NCBI GenBank assembly: GCA_034440515.1
Contig: JAWXCF010000104.1
Span: 1-36,029, forward strand
DNA length: 36,029 nucleotides
From: JAWXCF01 sp034440515
GTDB lineage: Bacteria > Bacteroidota > Bacteroidia > CAILMK01
Direction: 5' to 3'
Shown here: in pieces, positions 14,586-23,372 of the stretch
Position numbering within the stretch: position 1 is the first letter of the stretch
Layout: each line of letters opens with the position of its first letter
The notes under the pieces: generated by a model
Databases searched by the model: none
Told to the model about the DNA's origin: nothing
Seen by the model: only the letters and a program-made list of their open reading frames with translations
Position numbers and translations under genes: made by a program

Positions 14586-15515
14586 TTAGTCCTCTTCACT
14601 GTCTCCATATTCAGCAATTCTATCTTTTGTCATTAACAGATTAGATAAATTTGGCTGACCAGCCTCTACCCAAGCAGAATACCAAAAGTCAGCTAAATCT
14701 TCAATTGATAACCTTATTTGTCTATATGCCATATCACGAAGCATCGTATTATACTTTACCAAATATTCTGATTGATAGTGTCTTATTTCTTTAGTTTGCT
14801 TTTTATCCCAACAATATTTACCTGTAGTACCATATTGTGCAAATAATTCTCTCTCAATCCTTAGACTGCTGTCTAATAGTTTGTGTGAATGGAACACTAT
14901 TTCCCAAGCTTTAGCCAAGGGATCTTTTATTAGTTTTACTTGTCTAAACTTAGTAAAATCATAGTTTGGGGCAAAGTATTCAGGAATTATGCTTTCCCAA
15001 AGTGCGTGTATGCCTACTTGGTCGGTCAATTGTCCATCGTAGTTTTCTGTAGTATGCAAGGGCACGTGTGCATCAGCAATGTAGTGACCTAAATCTGCTG
15101 AAATATCTAAAATTCTATCTGCATCTTTATCGGCAAATGCTTTAACCAGCTTTTTATACTCCCAACTAATCACCCAAGGTACTATGCCTCTACTCCTTAC
15201 TGTATCCTCACTATATTTTTCCTTAGCCTTTCGCCAATCGTGTGGCAGATCTGCATAGGGAAAACTACCATACATATCTAAATCAATATAATGCCTTACC
15301 CCTTCCTCTTTATAGCAGAATCTTCTCTTATCAGGATCAACGGAATGCTCAACTAGAAAGTCAGAATATTTATCAAAGAATCCTTTAATTTCAATCGGTA
15401 GCGCCTTGACTGCGTAGTAATTAATACGTTTATGTGCCCAAAATCCCCAAGAGCTACAGACCATCCAAATTGCAAATAGAAAAAGACCTAATTTCAAATG
15501 GAATTTTAAGTTCAT
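14586..15515 (-). CDS. zinc-dependent phospholipase C / S1-P1 nuclease-like
   Basis: 309 aa, exported (hydrophobic residues 9-20). Cleavage before or near W23 would expose a Trp N-terminus (WGFWAHKRIN), as in zinc phospholipase C and S1/P1 nuclease, where the N-terminal Trp and a nearby His bind zinc. Further candidate ligands are HYIDLD, LGHYIADAHVPLHTTEN (H-x-x-x-D then His) and HALWES. The all-helical make-up fits this superfamily. Substrate (phospholipid or nucleic acid) cannot be decided from sequence. The gene starts two bases after the lipoprotein gene upstream, so the two form one unit. Its product would act in the periplasm or outside. Confidence 0.8.
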   Translation of the reverse strand: MNLKFHLKLGLFLFAIWMVCSSWGFWAHKRINYYAVKALPIEIKGFFDKYSDFLVEHSVDPDKRRFCYKEEGVRHYIDLDMYGSFPYADLPHDWRKAKEKYSEDTVRSRGIVPWVISWEYKKLVKAFADKDADRILDISADLGHYIADAHVPLHTTENYDGQLTDQVGIHALWESIIPEYFAPNYDFTKFRQVKLIKDPLAKAWEIVFHSHKLLDSSLRIERELFAQYGTTGKYCWDKKQTKEIRHYQSEYLVKYNTMLRDMAYRQIRLSIEDLADFWYSAWVEAGQPNLSNLLMTKDRIAEYGDSEED

Positions 15516-15517
15516 AC

Positions 15518-16036
15518 TTACTTTATTATAATACCAGACACAATGAATTTTATATCGGGCTCACTTTCATCGCCAGAAACAACGTTATTATTATCTGGCT
15601 TATTTAAATCATCAGGGTCGTGATTTAGTTTCTCATTTATATTGCTTATATCTATGTAAGAAGTTCCTTTGGCAACAATGGTCTTTCCAACTAAATCAAC
15701 CATTGGTAGGTGAATATTACTTCCCATTTGTAATTGCATAGAGCTACCATCACCCATATCTATATAAACTTGGTCAACATCTTCAAGCTTTTCTACCGAT
15801 AAAATGGTTCCCTTAATAATAGCAGACATTTTTAGGCTTTCTCCCATTTTATCCATTAACTCCCTTCCACTAATTCTTTTTTCAGTAGAAGATATGCTCT
15901 CCCCTTGAATAATAGCATTCTTTGCATTAGCTAAGTTGTTATTGCCTTGGTTTTCATTCTGTTCACAAGATGTAAAGCAGAAAAACATAGCTAAAAGTAA
16001 TAAAATTTTAAATGTAAGTACGTGTCGTATCATCAT
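15518..16036 (-). CDS. lipoprotein, DUF4920-like
   Basis: 172 aa. Lipoprotein signal: basic N-terminus, KILLLLAMFFCF, lipobox FTSC with the lipidated Cys at about residue 24, then an EQNENQGNN linker. The C-terminal domain has a small beta-barrel look: IIKGTILSVEKL, QVYIDMGDG, LVGKTIVAKGTSY and IKFIVSGIII. That strand order and ending resemble DUF4920 lipoproteins of Bacteroidota, although the usual GCW stretch is missing here (VDQVYIDMGD instead). Function unknown. ATG at 16036 or the adjoining ATG one codon later. It is paired with the phospholipase C-like gene, two bases apart. Confidence 0.65.
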   Translation of the reverse strand: MMIRHVLTFKILLLLAMFFCFTSCEQNENQGNNNLANAKNAIIQGESISSTEKRISGRELMDKMGESLKMSAIIKGTILSVEKLEDVDQVYIDMGDGSSMQLQMGSNIHLPMVDLVGKTIVAKGTSYIDISNINEKLNHDPDDLNKPDNNNVVSGDESEPDIKFIVSGIIIK

Positions 16037-16158
16037 AACATTAGTCTAAACATTATTTTGGCATAAGACTAAATGATTTCTGTAAAATTAAAAAAATAAC
16101 TACTATTCTACATTCTATTAGCGTATTATACTGCTAAAAGTTTGTGAACAGTAATTAA

Positions 16159-17559
16159 TTACATATGAATAGCTCTATTGCCAGTAGCTGCCAAACAGGC
16201 CTCTTTCATAGCTTCAGCATAAGTAGGGTGGGCGTGGCTAATTCTAGCGATATCTTCTGCGCTTGCTCTAAACTCCATTGCTACTACGGCCTCAGCAACT
16301 AAATCAGCAATACGGGGACCAATCATATGTACGCCCAATATCTCATCTGTAGTTTTATCTGCCAATACTTTTATAAAGCCATCCGTATCCATACTAGCCC
16401 TTGCTCTACCGCTAGCCTTGAATGGAAAACTACCAATATTGTAGTCAATATTATCTTTTTTTAGTTGTTCTTCTGTCTGTCCTACAGATGCTATCTCTGG
16501 CCAAGTATAAACGACACCAGGTATCAAGTTATAATTAATGTGCGGTTTCTGTCCTGCCATATATTCCGCTACAAATACGCCCTCTTCTTCTGCTTTATGT
16601 GCTAGCATTAGCCCTTTTATTACATCGCCGATGGCGTATATGTTGGGGTTACTAGTTTGTAAATGTTCGTTTACTTCAATTCTTCCACGCTCGTCCAACT
16701 TTATGTTTACAGCATCTAGGTTTAGACCTTCTGTATAGGCAGATCTACCAATGGCTACTAAGCAATAATCAGCATCAATTTTTACTGCATCTCCCCCTTT
16801 TACTGGTTCTGCTGTAACACTTAGTTCAGCATCAGTTCTAATTACACTAGTTACCTTATGCTGTATTAGGAATGTAAAACCAGCTTTTTTTAGCAATCGT
16901 TGCATTTCTTTACCCAAACCTTTGTCCATAGTTGGCAATATGGCATTAGCAAATTCGACAACGGTAACTTCTGCACCAAGTCTATGAAATACACTACCTA
17001 ATTCCAACCCAATTACACCCCCACCAACTACAACGAGGTGTTTTGGCACTTCTTTTAATTTTAAAGCCTCGGTACTGGTTATTATTCGCTCATAGTCCAG
17101 CGTTACCCCATTCAGTGCAGTAGGCTTAGACCCAGTAGCTATTATAAATTTATTAGCCGCAATTTCTTTAGATGTTTCGCCAGCAATAGTTATGGTATTG
17201 GCATCTATAAATGATGCGTGACCTGTGTGGACGTCTATCTTATTTTTTTTCATTAAGTAGTCAATGCCTTTTACATTTTCATCTACTACTTTAGCAACAC
17301 GACTGCTCATTTCAGTAACATCTAGTTCTGAATCTTTAACAATTATACCGTGAGTGGCAAATTCGTGTTGCATTTTTTCATATAATTCGGAGCTATCTAG
17401 CCAAGCCTTACTTGGTATGCAACCTACATTTAGACAGGTCCCACCTAAAGTATTATATTTCTCAACCAAAGCTGTTTTCATACCCAACTGTGCACACCTG
17501 ATGGCTGCAACATATCCGCCTGGCCCTGAACCAATGATTACAACATCATATTTATCCAT
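16159..17559 (-). CDS. lpdA: dihydrolipoyl dehydrogenase (E3)
   Basis: 466 aa flavoprotein disulphide reductase that reoxidises dihydrolipoamide with NAD+. FAD-binding GSGPGG is at residues 10-15. The redox disulphide is GGTCLNVGCIPSK with C42 and C47. The NAD-binding GGGVIGLELGSVF and second FAD motif YAIGDV are present, and the catalytic pair lies near the C-terminus (H444-P-T with E449). All key residues are intact. It follows sucB by 45 bases, so it most likely serves the 2-oxoglutarate dehydrogenase complex, although it may be shared with pyruvate or branched-chain dehydrogenases elsewhere in the genome. Confidence 0.96.
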   Translation of the reverse strand: MDKYDVVIIGSGPGGYVAAIRCAQLGMKTALVEKYNTLGGTCLNVGCIPSKAWLDSSELYEKMQHEFATHGIIVKDSELDVTEMSSRVAKVVDENVKGIDYLMKKNKIDVHTGHASFIDANTITIAGETSKEIAANKFIIATGSKPTALNGVTLDYERIITSTEALKLKEVPKHLVVVGGGVIGLELGSVFHRLGAEVTVVEFANAILPTMDKGLGKEMQRLLKKAGFTFLIQHKVTSVIRTDAELSVTAEPVKGGDAVKIDADYCLVAIGRSAYTEGLNLDAVNIKLDERGRIEVNEHLQTSNPNIYAIGDVIKGLMLAHKAEEEGVFVAEYMAGQKPHINYNLIPGVVYTWPEIASVGQTEEQLKKDNIDYNIGSFPFKASGRARASMDTDGFIKVLADKTTDEILGVHMIGPRIADLVAEAVVAMEFRASAEDIARISHAHPTYAEAMKEACLAATGNRAIHM

Positions 17560-17604
17560 CTCTATTCTATGATTTTATATTATTTTATTTTTTATTCTGT
17601 GTAG

Positions 17605-18831
17605 CTATACCTCTAGCAACATTCTATATGGATCTTCTAGCATTTGCTTAACCCTAACTAGGAAACTTACACTTTCTCTACCATCTACTATTCTATGGTC
17701 ATAGCTTAATGCTACATACATCATTGGTCTAATTACAACCTGACCGTTTACTGCCATAGGGCGCTCTACTATATTATGCATTCCCAATATTGCTGATTGC
17801 GGAGCATTAAGAATTGGAGTAGAAAGCAATGATCCGAATACACCACCATTAGTTATGGTAAATGTACCGCCTTGCATTTCGTCTATAGAAATTTTACCGT
17901 CTCTGGCTCTACCAGCTAGGTCAATTATTTTCTTTTCTATATCTGCTAGACTCATTGTTTCCACGTTTCTCAATACAGGGACTACAAGTCCTCTAGGAGT
18001 AGATACAGCTATACCAACATCTGCATAGTCGTGGAAAATGATATTTTCACCATCTAATTGTCCATTTACTGCAGGGAATTCTTTCAATGCCTCTACACAA
18101 GCTTTAGCAAACAATGACATAAAACCTAATCCAACATTATGCTTCTCCTTAAATGTATCTTTATACTTCTTACGCATTTCCATAATGGCGCTCATATCTA
18201 CCTCATTAAAGGTAGTTAGCATAGCAGTTTGATTTTTTACTTCAACCAATCTTCTTGCAATGGTTTTACGCAAAGTTGACATTTTTTCAGATCTGGTATT
18301 TCTCTCACTTGGTTTAGCAACTGGGGTAGATATTTCAGATACTGGCTTACTTGCCTTTTCTGGTGCAGGTTTTTCTGCTTTATTTGCGTCGACTTTGGTT
18401 ATTCTTCCATCTTTTCCACTTCCGTTTACAGCACTTGGGTCTATACCTTTTTCGCTAAGCGTCTTGGCTGCAGCTGGTGAGGGTGTGCCACTTGCATAGT
18501 TTACACTTTCCGTTTTAGCTTCTGATTTAGGTTCAATTTCTGTCTTAGTTGCTTCAGCCTTAGGCTCATCTTTTTTTGCAGAAACATCTCCAGCTGCAGA
18601 CGTATCAATTGTAGCTATTACTGTACCTACAGCAATGGTTTCCCCATCACCTATTTTTATGCTTAGTTTACCAGCAGATTCAGCTGAAACTTCAAAACTT
18701 GCCTTATCTGATTCTATTTCAGCTAAAATCTCGTCTTGTTCTACTATGTCTCCTTCATTTTTTAACCAATTAGAAAGAGTTACTTCTGTAATCGATTCAC
18801 CTACACTTGGTACTTTTATTTCCAATTCCAT
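17605..18831 (-). CDS. sucB: 2-oxoglutarate dehydrogenase E2, succinyltransferase
   Basis: 408 aa dihydrolipoyllysine succinyltransferase. Order of domains: a lipoyl domain with the lipoylated Lys at K43 (EIESDKASFEV), a Lys/Glu/Ala/Pro-rich flexible linker, a peripheral subunit-binding domain (SPAAAKTLSEKGIDPSAVNG, about residues 116-135), a second linker, and the catalytic core ending in DHRIVDG with H379 and D383. It forms the multimeric core of the complex that makes succinyl-CoA in the TCA cycle. It lies 32 bases after sucA, so the two form an operon. Linker composition distinguishes the two swinging arms; nothing is truncated. Confidence 0.95.
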   Translation of the reverse strand: MELEIKVPSVGESITEVTLSNWLKNEGDIVEQDEILAEIESDKASFEVSAESAGKLSIKIGDGETIAVGTVIATIDTSAAGDVSAKKDEPKAEATKTEIEPKSEAKTESVNYASGTPSPAAAKTLSEKGIDPSAVNGSGKDGRITKVDANKAEKPAPEKASKPVSEISTPVAKPSERNTRSEKMSTLRKTIARRLVEVKNQTAMLTTFNEVDMSAIMEMRKKYKDTFKEKHNVGLGFMSLFAKACVEALKEFPAVNGQLDGENIIFHDYADVGIAVSTPRGLVVPVLRNVETMSLADIEKKIIDLAGRARDGKISIDEMQGGTFTITNGGVFGSLLSTPILNAPQSAILGMHNIVERPMAVNGQVVIRPMMYVALSYDHRIVDGRESVSFLVRVKQMLEDPYRMLLEV

Positions 18832-18863
18832 TTTGGGTATTGTATTTTTATTATTTGTAAATA

Positions 18864-21605
18864 TTATTTAGCAAATGCTTTATCTACTATTTCTTGTTGC
18901 TGCTGCACGTGGACCTTCATATGCCCTACGGCTGGGCTTGCACTAGATTTTCTGCTTATCAGTTTAAATCTGTGGTTTTCCTCACGCCTTAACCAATAGG
19001 TCCAAGAACCCATATTTTTAGGCTCCTCTTGTACCCAGTAGTATTCAGCATTTGGGTAGGTGGCAAACATTTCCTCTATTTTCTGCTCTGGCATTGGGTA
19101 TATCTGCTCTACTCTAACTATGGCTACGTCAGTACGTGCATCTTTCTGTTGACGCGCAAACAAGTCATAGAATATTTTACCTGAACAGAATAAAACTCGA
19201 CTTACCTTTATATCGTCAACGTAATTGTCTATTATTATAGGTTGAAATTTACCATTCACCAATTCATCTACAGTACTCACAGCTTCTTGTAATCTTAATA
19301 ATGATTTTGGGGTAAATACTACCAACGGCTTTCTAAACTCCCACTTTAACTGCCTTCTAATTAAATGGAAGAAGTTTGCAGGTGTAGTACAGTTTGCCAC
19401 TACCATATTATACTCTGCCGCTAAGTCTAAGAATCGTTCTACTCTTGCGGAACTGTGTTCAGGACCTTGCCCCTCATAACCGTGTGGAAGCAACATTACT
19501 AAACCATTCATTCTATTCCACTTACTCTCAGCACTACTTATGAATTGATCAATTATAACTTGACCACCATTACTAAAATCACCGAATTGTGCCTCCCAAA
19601 TAGTTAGACCATCTGGTGTTGTCATAGAATATCCATATTCAAAACCCAGAACTGCAAATTCGCTTAATAATGAATTATAGATATCAAACTTTGCCTGACT
19701 TTCACCAATATGGTTTAGATTATTATATTTTTCATTGGTTACCTCATCGGTTATGATTGCGTGCCTATGACTAAATGTACCTCTTTCAACATCTTGACCA
19801 CTTAGTCTAATATGGTGATTTTCTAATAATAAACTTCCGTAGGCAAGTAATTCACCCATAGCCCAAGGTAATTTATTTTCATTAAATGACTTTTGTCTTG
19901 ATTTGAGCAAATCAAGGGCTTTCTTTATAGGTTTAATATTATCTGGTACAGTACTTAACACTTTAGTAATAGCTGTTAAGGTCTCTAAGCTGACCCCTGT
20001 ATCTGGACCATCATCCATAAAGTCTTCTTTGGTGCTCAAACGCATAGATGACCAAGCTTCTTCCACCTTTTGTGGTATATACTCAAGTGTCTCTTGCTTT
20101 ACCATATTAAGTCTATCCTGCAAAAGGCCTTTAAACTCCTTTTCCATTTCTTTGCTAATGTTGGCAGTTATCTCATTTCTATCTATCAACATTTGGCTAT
20201 AGACTTCTCTTGGGTTCTTATGTTTTCCAATGAGCGCATATAGAGTTGGCTGAGTGTATTTAGGCTCATCACCTTCGTTATGTCCGTATTTACGATAACA
20301 AACCATATCAACGTAAACATCTTTTTTAAACTTATTCCTAAACTCTGTAGCTAATTCTACTGCAAATACTACAGCTTCTGGATCATCTCCATTTACGTGA
20401 AATACTGGTGATTCACTTACATATGCTACTGCTGTACTGTAAATACTGGTTCTAGCCTGATCAAAATCAGTAGTAAAACCAATCTGATTGTTTATGACAA
20501 AGTGAATGGTACCACCCACTTGATAGCCAGCTAAGTTGCTCATTTGTGCAACCTCATAAACGACACCTTGACCTGCTAAAGCTGCGTCGCCGTGTATTAA
20601 TATTGGTAATACTTGGTCGTAGTTACTATTGTATAGCATATCTGCCTTACAACGGGCATAGCCCAAAACTACTGCATCTACAGCCTCTAGGTGACTTGGA
20701 TTTGCAACCAATCTCATTTGAATTTTGTGACCATCTACAGAAGTAATCTGACTGGTAAAACCCATATGGTATTTTACATCGCCGTCACCCATTGTAGTAT
20801 TTACAGGTATATTTCCTTCAAATTCATTAAAAATCCATTCGTATGTTTTACCTAATATATTGGCCAATACATTTAACCTACCCCTGTGGGCCATACCAAT
20901 AGCTATCTCTTTTACTCCTAATTGCGCACTACGATTAATGATGGCATCTAGGGCAGCGATGGTAGTCTCGCCACCTTCTAGTGAAAATCGCTTCTGACCT
21001 ACATATTTTGTATGAAGGAAGTTTTCAAACACCTCCGCCTCATTCAATTTAGATAATATCCTTTTAGCCCTATCTAATGTGAATCTTCTATCTAATATGC
21101 TGTTTTCGTATTGTTCTTGTACCCATTCCCTTATCTCTTTATCCTCTATATAGGTGTATTCTATTCCTATATTCCCACAGTACATAGCTTTTAGCTTGGT
21201 AATGATATCTTGCAGCGTACCACCCTCTACACCAATTATATTCCCCGAAGTAAATACCGTATTTAAATCGGCAACTGTTAAATTAAAATCTTGTAAATCT
21301 AAATGAGGATGCCTATCTTTTCTAGTGCGAATAGGGTTAGTGGTGCTAAGTAAATGACCACGTTCCCTATAAGCTTTTATTAGTTCTATAACAGAATGCT
21401 CCTTTTGAAAACTGACTTGATTGGTATTTGCCTCAGCATTAGTGTGCTCTGCGATGCTGTGGCCATTTGTTTGCTTTGCAAACTCAAAGCCTTCAAAAAA
21501 CTTCCTCCAACTCTCATCTACATTGTCAGGGTTTGATTTAAAATCTGTATATAATGACTCTATATATGCACCCTCAGCATTACTGAGATATGTAAAACTT
21601 TCCAT
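18864..21605 (-). CDS. sucA: 2-oxoglutarate dehydrogenase E1
   Basis: 913 aa from the ATG chosen here. A thiamine-diphosphate enzyme that decarboxylates 2-oxoglutarate and succinylates E2. The N-terminus MESFTYLSNAEGAYIESLY matches the short E2-binding helix of the family. Later landmarks are GMAHRGRLNVLAN, HGDAALAGQGVVYE (TPP/Mg site), INNQIGFTT and GYEGQGPEHSSARVERFL. A longer reading frame starts at 21665 and adds 20 residues (MLKFLSLPNNILTAG...). I reject that start because the extension is not family-like and contains the -7 box of the gene. It heads sucA-sucB-lpdA, which together encode the whole complex. Confidence 0.95.
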   Translation of the reverse strand: MESFTYLSNAEGAYIESLYTDFKSNPDNVDESWRKFFEGFEFAKQTNGHSIAEHTNAEANTNQVSFQKEHSVIELIKAYRERGHLLSTTNPIRTRKDRHPHLDLQDFNLTVADLNTVFTSGNIIGVEGGTLQDIITKLKAMYCGNIGIEYTYIEDKEIREWVQEQYENSILDRRFTLDRAKRILSKLNEAEVFENFLHTKYVGQKRFSLEGGETTIAALDAIINRSAQLGVKEIAIGMAHRGRLNVLANILGKTYEWIFNEFEGNIPVNTTMGDGDVKYHMGFTSQITSVDGHKIQMRLVANPSHLEAVDAVVLGYARCKADMLYNSNYDQVLPILIHGDAALAGQGVVYEVAQMSNLAGYQVGGTIHFVINNQIGFTTDFDQARTSIYSTAVAYVSESPVFHVNGDDPEAVVFAVELATEFRNKFKKDVYVDMVCYRKYGHNEGDEPKYTQPTLYALIGKHKNPREVYSQMLIDRNEITANISKEMEKEFKGLLQDRLNMVKQETLEYIPQKVEEAWSSMRLSTKEDFMDDGPDTGVSLETLTAITKVLSTVPDNIKPIKKALDLLKSRQKSFNENKLPWAMGELLAYGSLLLENHHIRLSGQDVERGTFSHRHAIITDEVTNEKYNNLNHIGESQAKFDIYNSLLSEFAVLGFEYGYSMTTPDGLTIWEAQFGDFSNGGQVIIDQFISSAESKWNRMNGLVMLLPHGYEGQGPEHSSARVERFLDLAAEYNMVVANCTTPANFFHLIRRQLKWEFRKPLVVFTPKSLLRLQEAVSTVDELVNGKFQPIIIDNYVDDIKVSRVLFCSGKIFYDLFARQQKDARTDVAIVRVEQIYPMPEQKIEEMFATYPNAEYYWVQEEPKNMGSWTYWLRREENHRFKLISRKSSASPAVGHMKVHVQQQQEIVDKAFAK

Positions 21606-21644
21606 AATAACGGCTTTAAGACCGGCTGTTAAAATATTATTTGG

Positions 21645-21652
21645 CAAAGATA
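21645..21652 (-). promoter_or_regulatory. -7 box TATCTTTG of sucA operon
   Basis: Perfect TAnnTTTG on the minus strand, giving a leader of about 30 bases to the ATG at 21605. No TTTG partner at the usual spacing was found. Its position inside the longer alternative reading frame supports the shorter start. Confidence 0.5.
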
Positions 21653-21757
21653 GAAATTTTAACATACCTGCGCCTTGACTTAATTAAAATTACAAACAAT
21701 ATACATACTTAGTTTAGCTAGTTCATTTTTATCTTCGTTACCTTACAACTATTTGCT

Positions 21758-23038
21758 TTGCATACTTACAGTTTCACCCATCAAGACATTCACAGTTTTA
21801 TCAACAAACTATTTATCCAACTGGATAATAGTAATCAAGTATATATGCTACATAGTGGACTTGCAAAAACAGCGCAACCTCCTAATTATCATAATTTTGA
21901 CTATCTAATTGGAATTGGAACACAGGAACGGTATCAATTTAAATCAATTAAAGACTTAAAAGCTAATTACAAAGTAACGCCAACTAAGGCTTGGCATTTT
22001 ATAGAAATAGAATACAATTCTTATAATGCTGACAATAAAGAGTTTAGTATAAAACTTACAGAGCCAGAAATCCTTATTAAAATAATAGAAAACGAGGTAT
22101 TGCTATCGTCAACAACTTACAGCCCTCAACAATTAGAAGATTATGTTGCAGACATTTCTAATATTCTTATACACACTACAGCAGTACCTAGGTCCGCAAC
22201 AATTAGTATCCAATCAGAAATTGATTTTAATGAATATTCTGAAAAGTTTAATAACATTATAGAGTATATAATTAAGGGTGATGTATATGAATTAAACTTG
22301 TGCGTTAATCATCATCTAACTATAGACAATATTTATGATTCATTATTTAAGTATTATCAAAAGGCAATACAAACCAAGCTAGCACCCCCATTTAGCGCCT
22401 ACATAAAAGATGAAAATAGGCAAGTGCTTTGCCTAAGTATGGAAAGATTTCTTGCTAAAACTGGTAATAAGCTAATCAGCCAACCAATTAAGGGTACTAG
22501 ACCTAGACATCAAAATGAAGATTTAGATGCTAAGCTGGCAATTGAATTGGAAAATAGTATTAAGGATAGGGCTGAAAATATTATGATAGTAGATTTAGTT
22601 CGCAACGATTTAAGTAAAATATCTAAAAACGGAACCGTGACTGTAGATGAACTTTGTAGCGTTTATTCATACAGCTCTGTTCATCAAATGATATCAACCA
22701 TTAGTGCAGAATTATTACCTAATTATAATTTTCCCGATGTTATTTCTGCATTATTCCCTGCCGGTAGTATGACGGGTGCGCCAAAATCTAGTGCTATGCA
22801 AATAATTAAAGAATTAGAACCAAGTTTCAGAAACCTATATAGTGGAAATATAGGTTACATAGCCCCAAATGGTGACTTTGACCTAAATGTTGTTATTAGA
22901 ACTTTGTTTTGGAATAATGTTGAATCTCAACCAACAGCATTTGCAGGCGGTGCTATAACAATAGATAGTGAAGTAATAGAAGAATGGACTGAAATACAAA
23001 ATAAAATGAATGTTTGGAGCAAACTATTCACTAGTTAG
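21758..23038 (+). CDS. pabB: aminodeoxychorismate synthase component I
   Basis: 426 aa chorismate-utilising enzyme making 4-amino-4-deoxychorismate for folate synthesis. The C-terminal chorismate-binding domain is complete: SQPIKGTRPRH, IMIVDLVRNDLSKI, SSVHQMISTI, FPAGSMTGAPKSSAM and YSGNIGYIAPNGDFDLNVVIRT. The N-terminal domain is short and diverged, as in PabB of this phylum; TrpE is less likely because no trp genes are near and the PIKGT...R pattern is PabB-like. The start is TTG at 21758; the next possible ATG (21848) would cut into the conserved N-terminal F-x-Q-LD region. Its stop lies two bases from the stop of the opposing gene. Confidence 0.85.
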   Translation: MHTYSFTHQDIHSFINKLFIQLDNSNQVYMLHSGLAKTAQPPNYHNFDYLIGIGTQERYQFKSIKDLKANYKVTPTKAWHFIEIEYNSYNADNKEFSIKLTEPEILIKIIENEVLLSSTTYSPQQLEDYVADISNILIHTTAVPRSATISIQSEIDFNEYSEKFNNIIEYIIKGDVYELNLCVNHHLTIDNIYDSLFKYYQKAIQTKLAPPFSAYIKDENRQVLCLSMERFLAKTGNKLISQPIKGTRPRHQNEDLDAKLAIELENSIKDRAENIMIVDLVRNDLSKISKNGTVTVDELCSVYSYSSVHQMISTISAELLPNYNFPDVISALFPAGSMTGAPKSSAMQIIKELEPSFRNLYSGNIGYIAPNGDFDLNVVIRTLFWNNVESQPTAFAGGAITIDSEVIEEWTEIQNKMNVWSKLFTS

Positions 23039-23040
23039 GT

Positions 23041-23358
23041 TTACTTCATTTCATTGGGATTTACTACAATGTAAACGTCTTCTGAATCACGCTTCATAAA
23101 GTAGTGTTCTCTAGCAAACTTTTCCAATTTAGTCTCATCACTAAACAATTCATTTAGGTTTTTTCTCACTTCAATAGACTGTTTCTCAAAATATTCCTTC
23201 TCTTTTTGGGCTTGCTTCAAATCTTTTAAATCTCTATAACGTCTAAGTAAATTGTACCTATCAAAAAAAATCAACCAGACTAGTATGGCAAAACTTAATA
23301 GAAAAGCTGGACGCTTAACTACTTTAAATATTGACAGACCAATCTGGTTGATACTCAT
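23041..23358 (-). CDS. septum formation initiator FtsB/DivIC-like
   Basis: 105 aa. A single membrane span (about residues 13-30, PAFLLSFAILVWLIFF) follows a short cytoplasmic N-terminus. A predicted coiled coil (LLRRYRDLKDLKQAQKEKEYFEKQ) comes next, then the conserved C-terminal ETKLEKFAREHYFMKRDSEDVYIV, seen here as KLEKFAREHYFMK and EDVYIVV. This is the FtsB/DivIC layout of the divisome bridge that links FtsQ and FtsL. It lies 14 bases after eno, the same eno-ftsB pairing found widely in bacteria. The end faces pabB with a two-base gap and no terminator. Confidence 0.88.
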   Translation of the reverse strand: MSINQIGLSIFKVVKRPAFLLSFAILVWLIFFDRYNLLRRYRDLKDLKQAQKEKEYFEKQSIEVRKNLNELFSDETKLEKFAREHYFMKRDSEDVYIVVNPNEMK

Positions 23359-23372
23359 TTTACTTAATTGTC

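Noticed and set aside
16085..16150. TTAGC/GCTAA hairpin followed by a T run downstream of lpdA as terminator
   Set aside because: The stem is short, interrupted and far from the T run; too weak to call.
21665..21678. Upstream start for sucA at 21665
   Set aside because: The extra residues are not family-like and overlap a perfect -7 promoter box.
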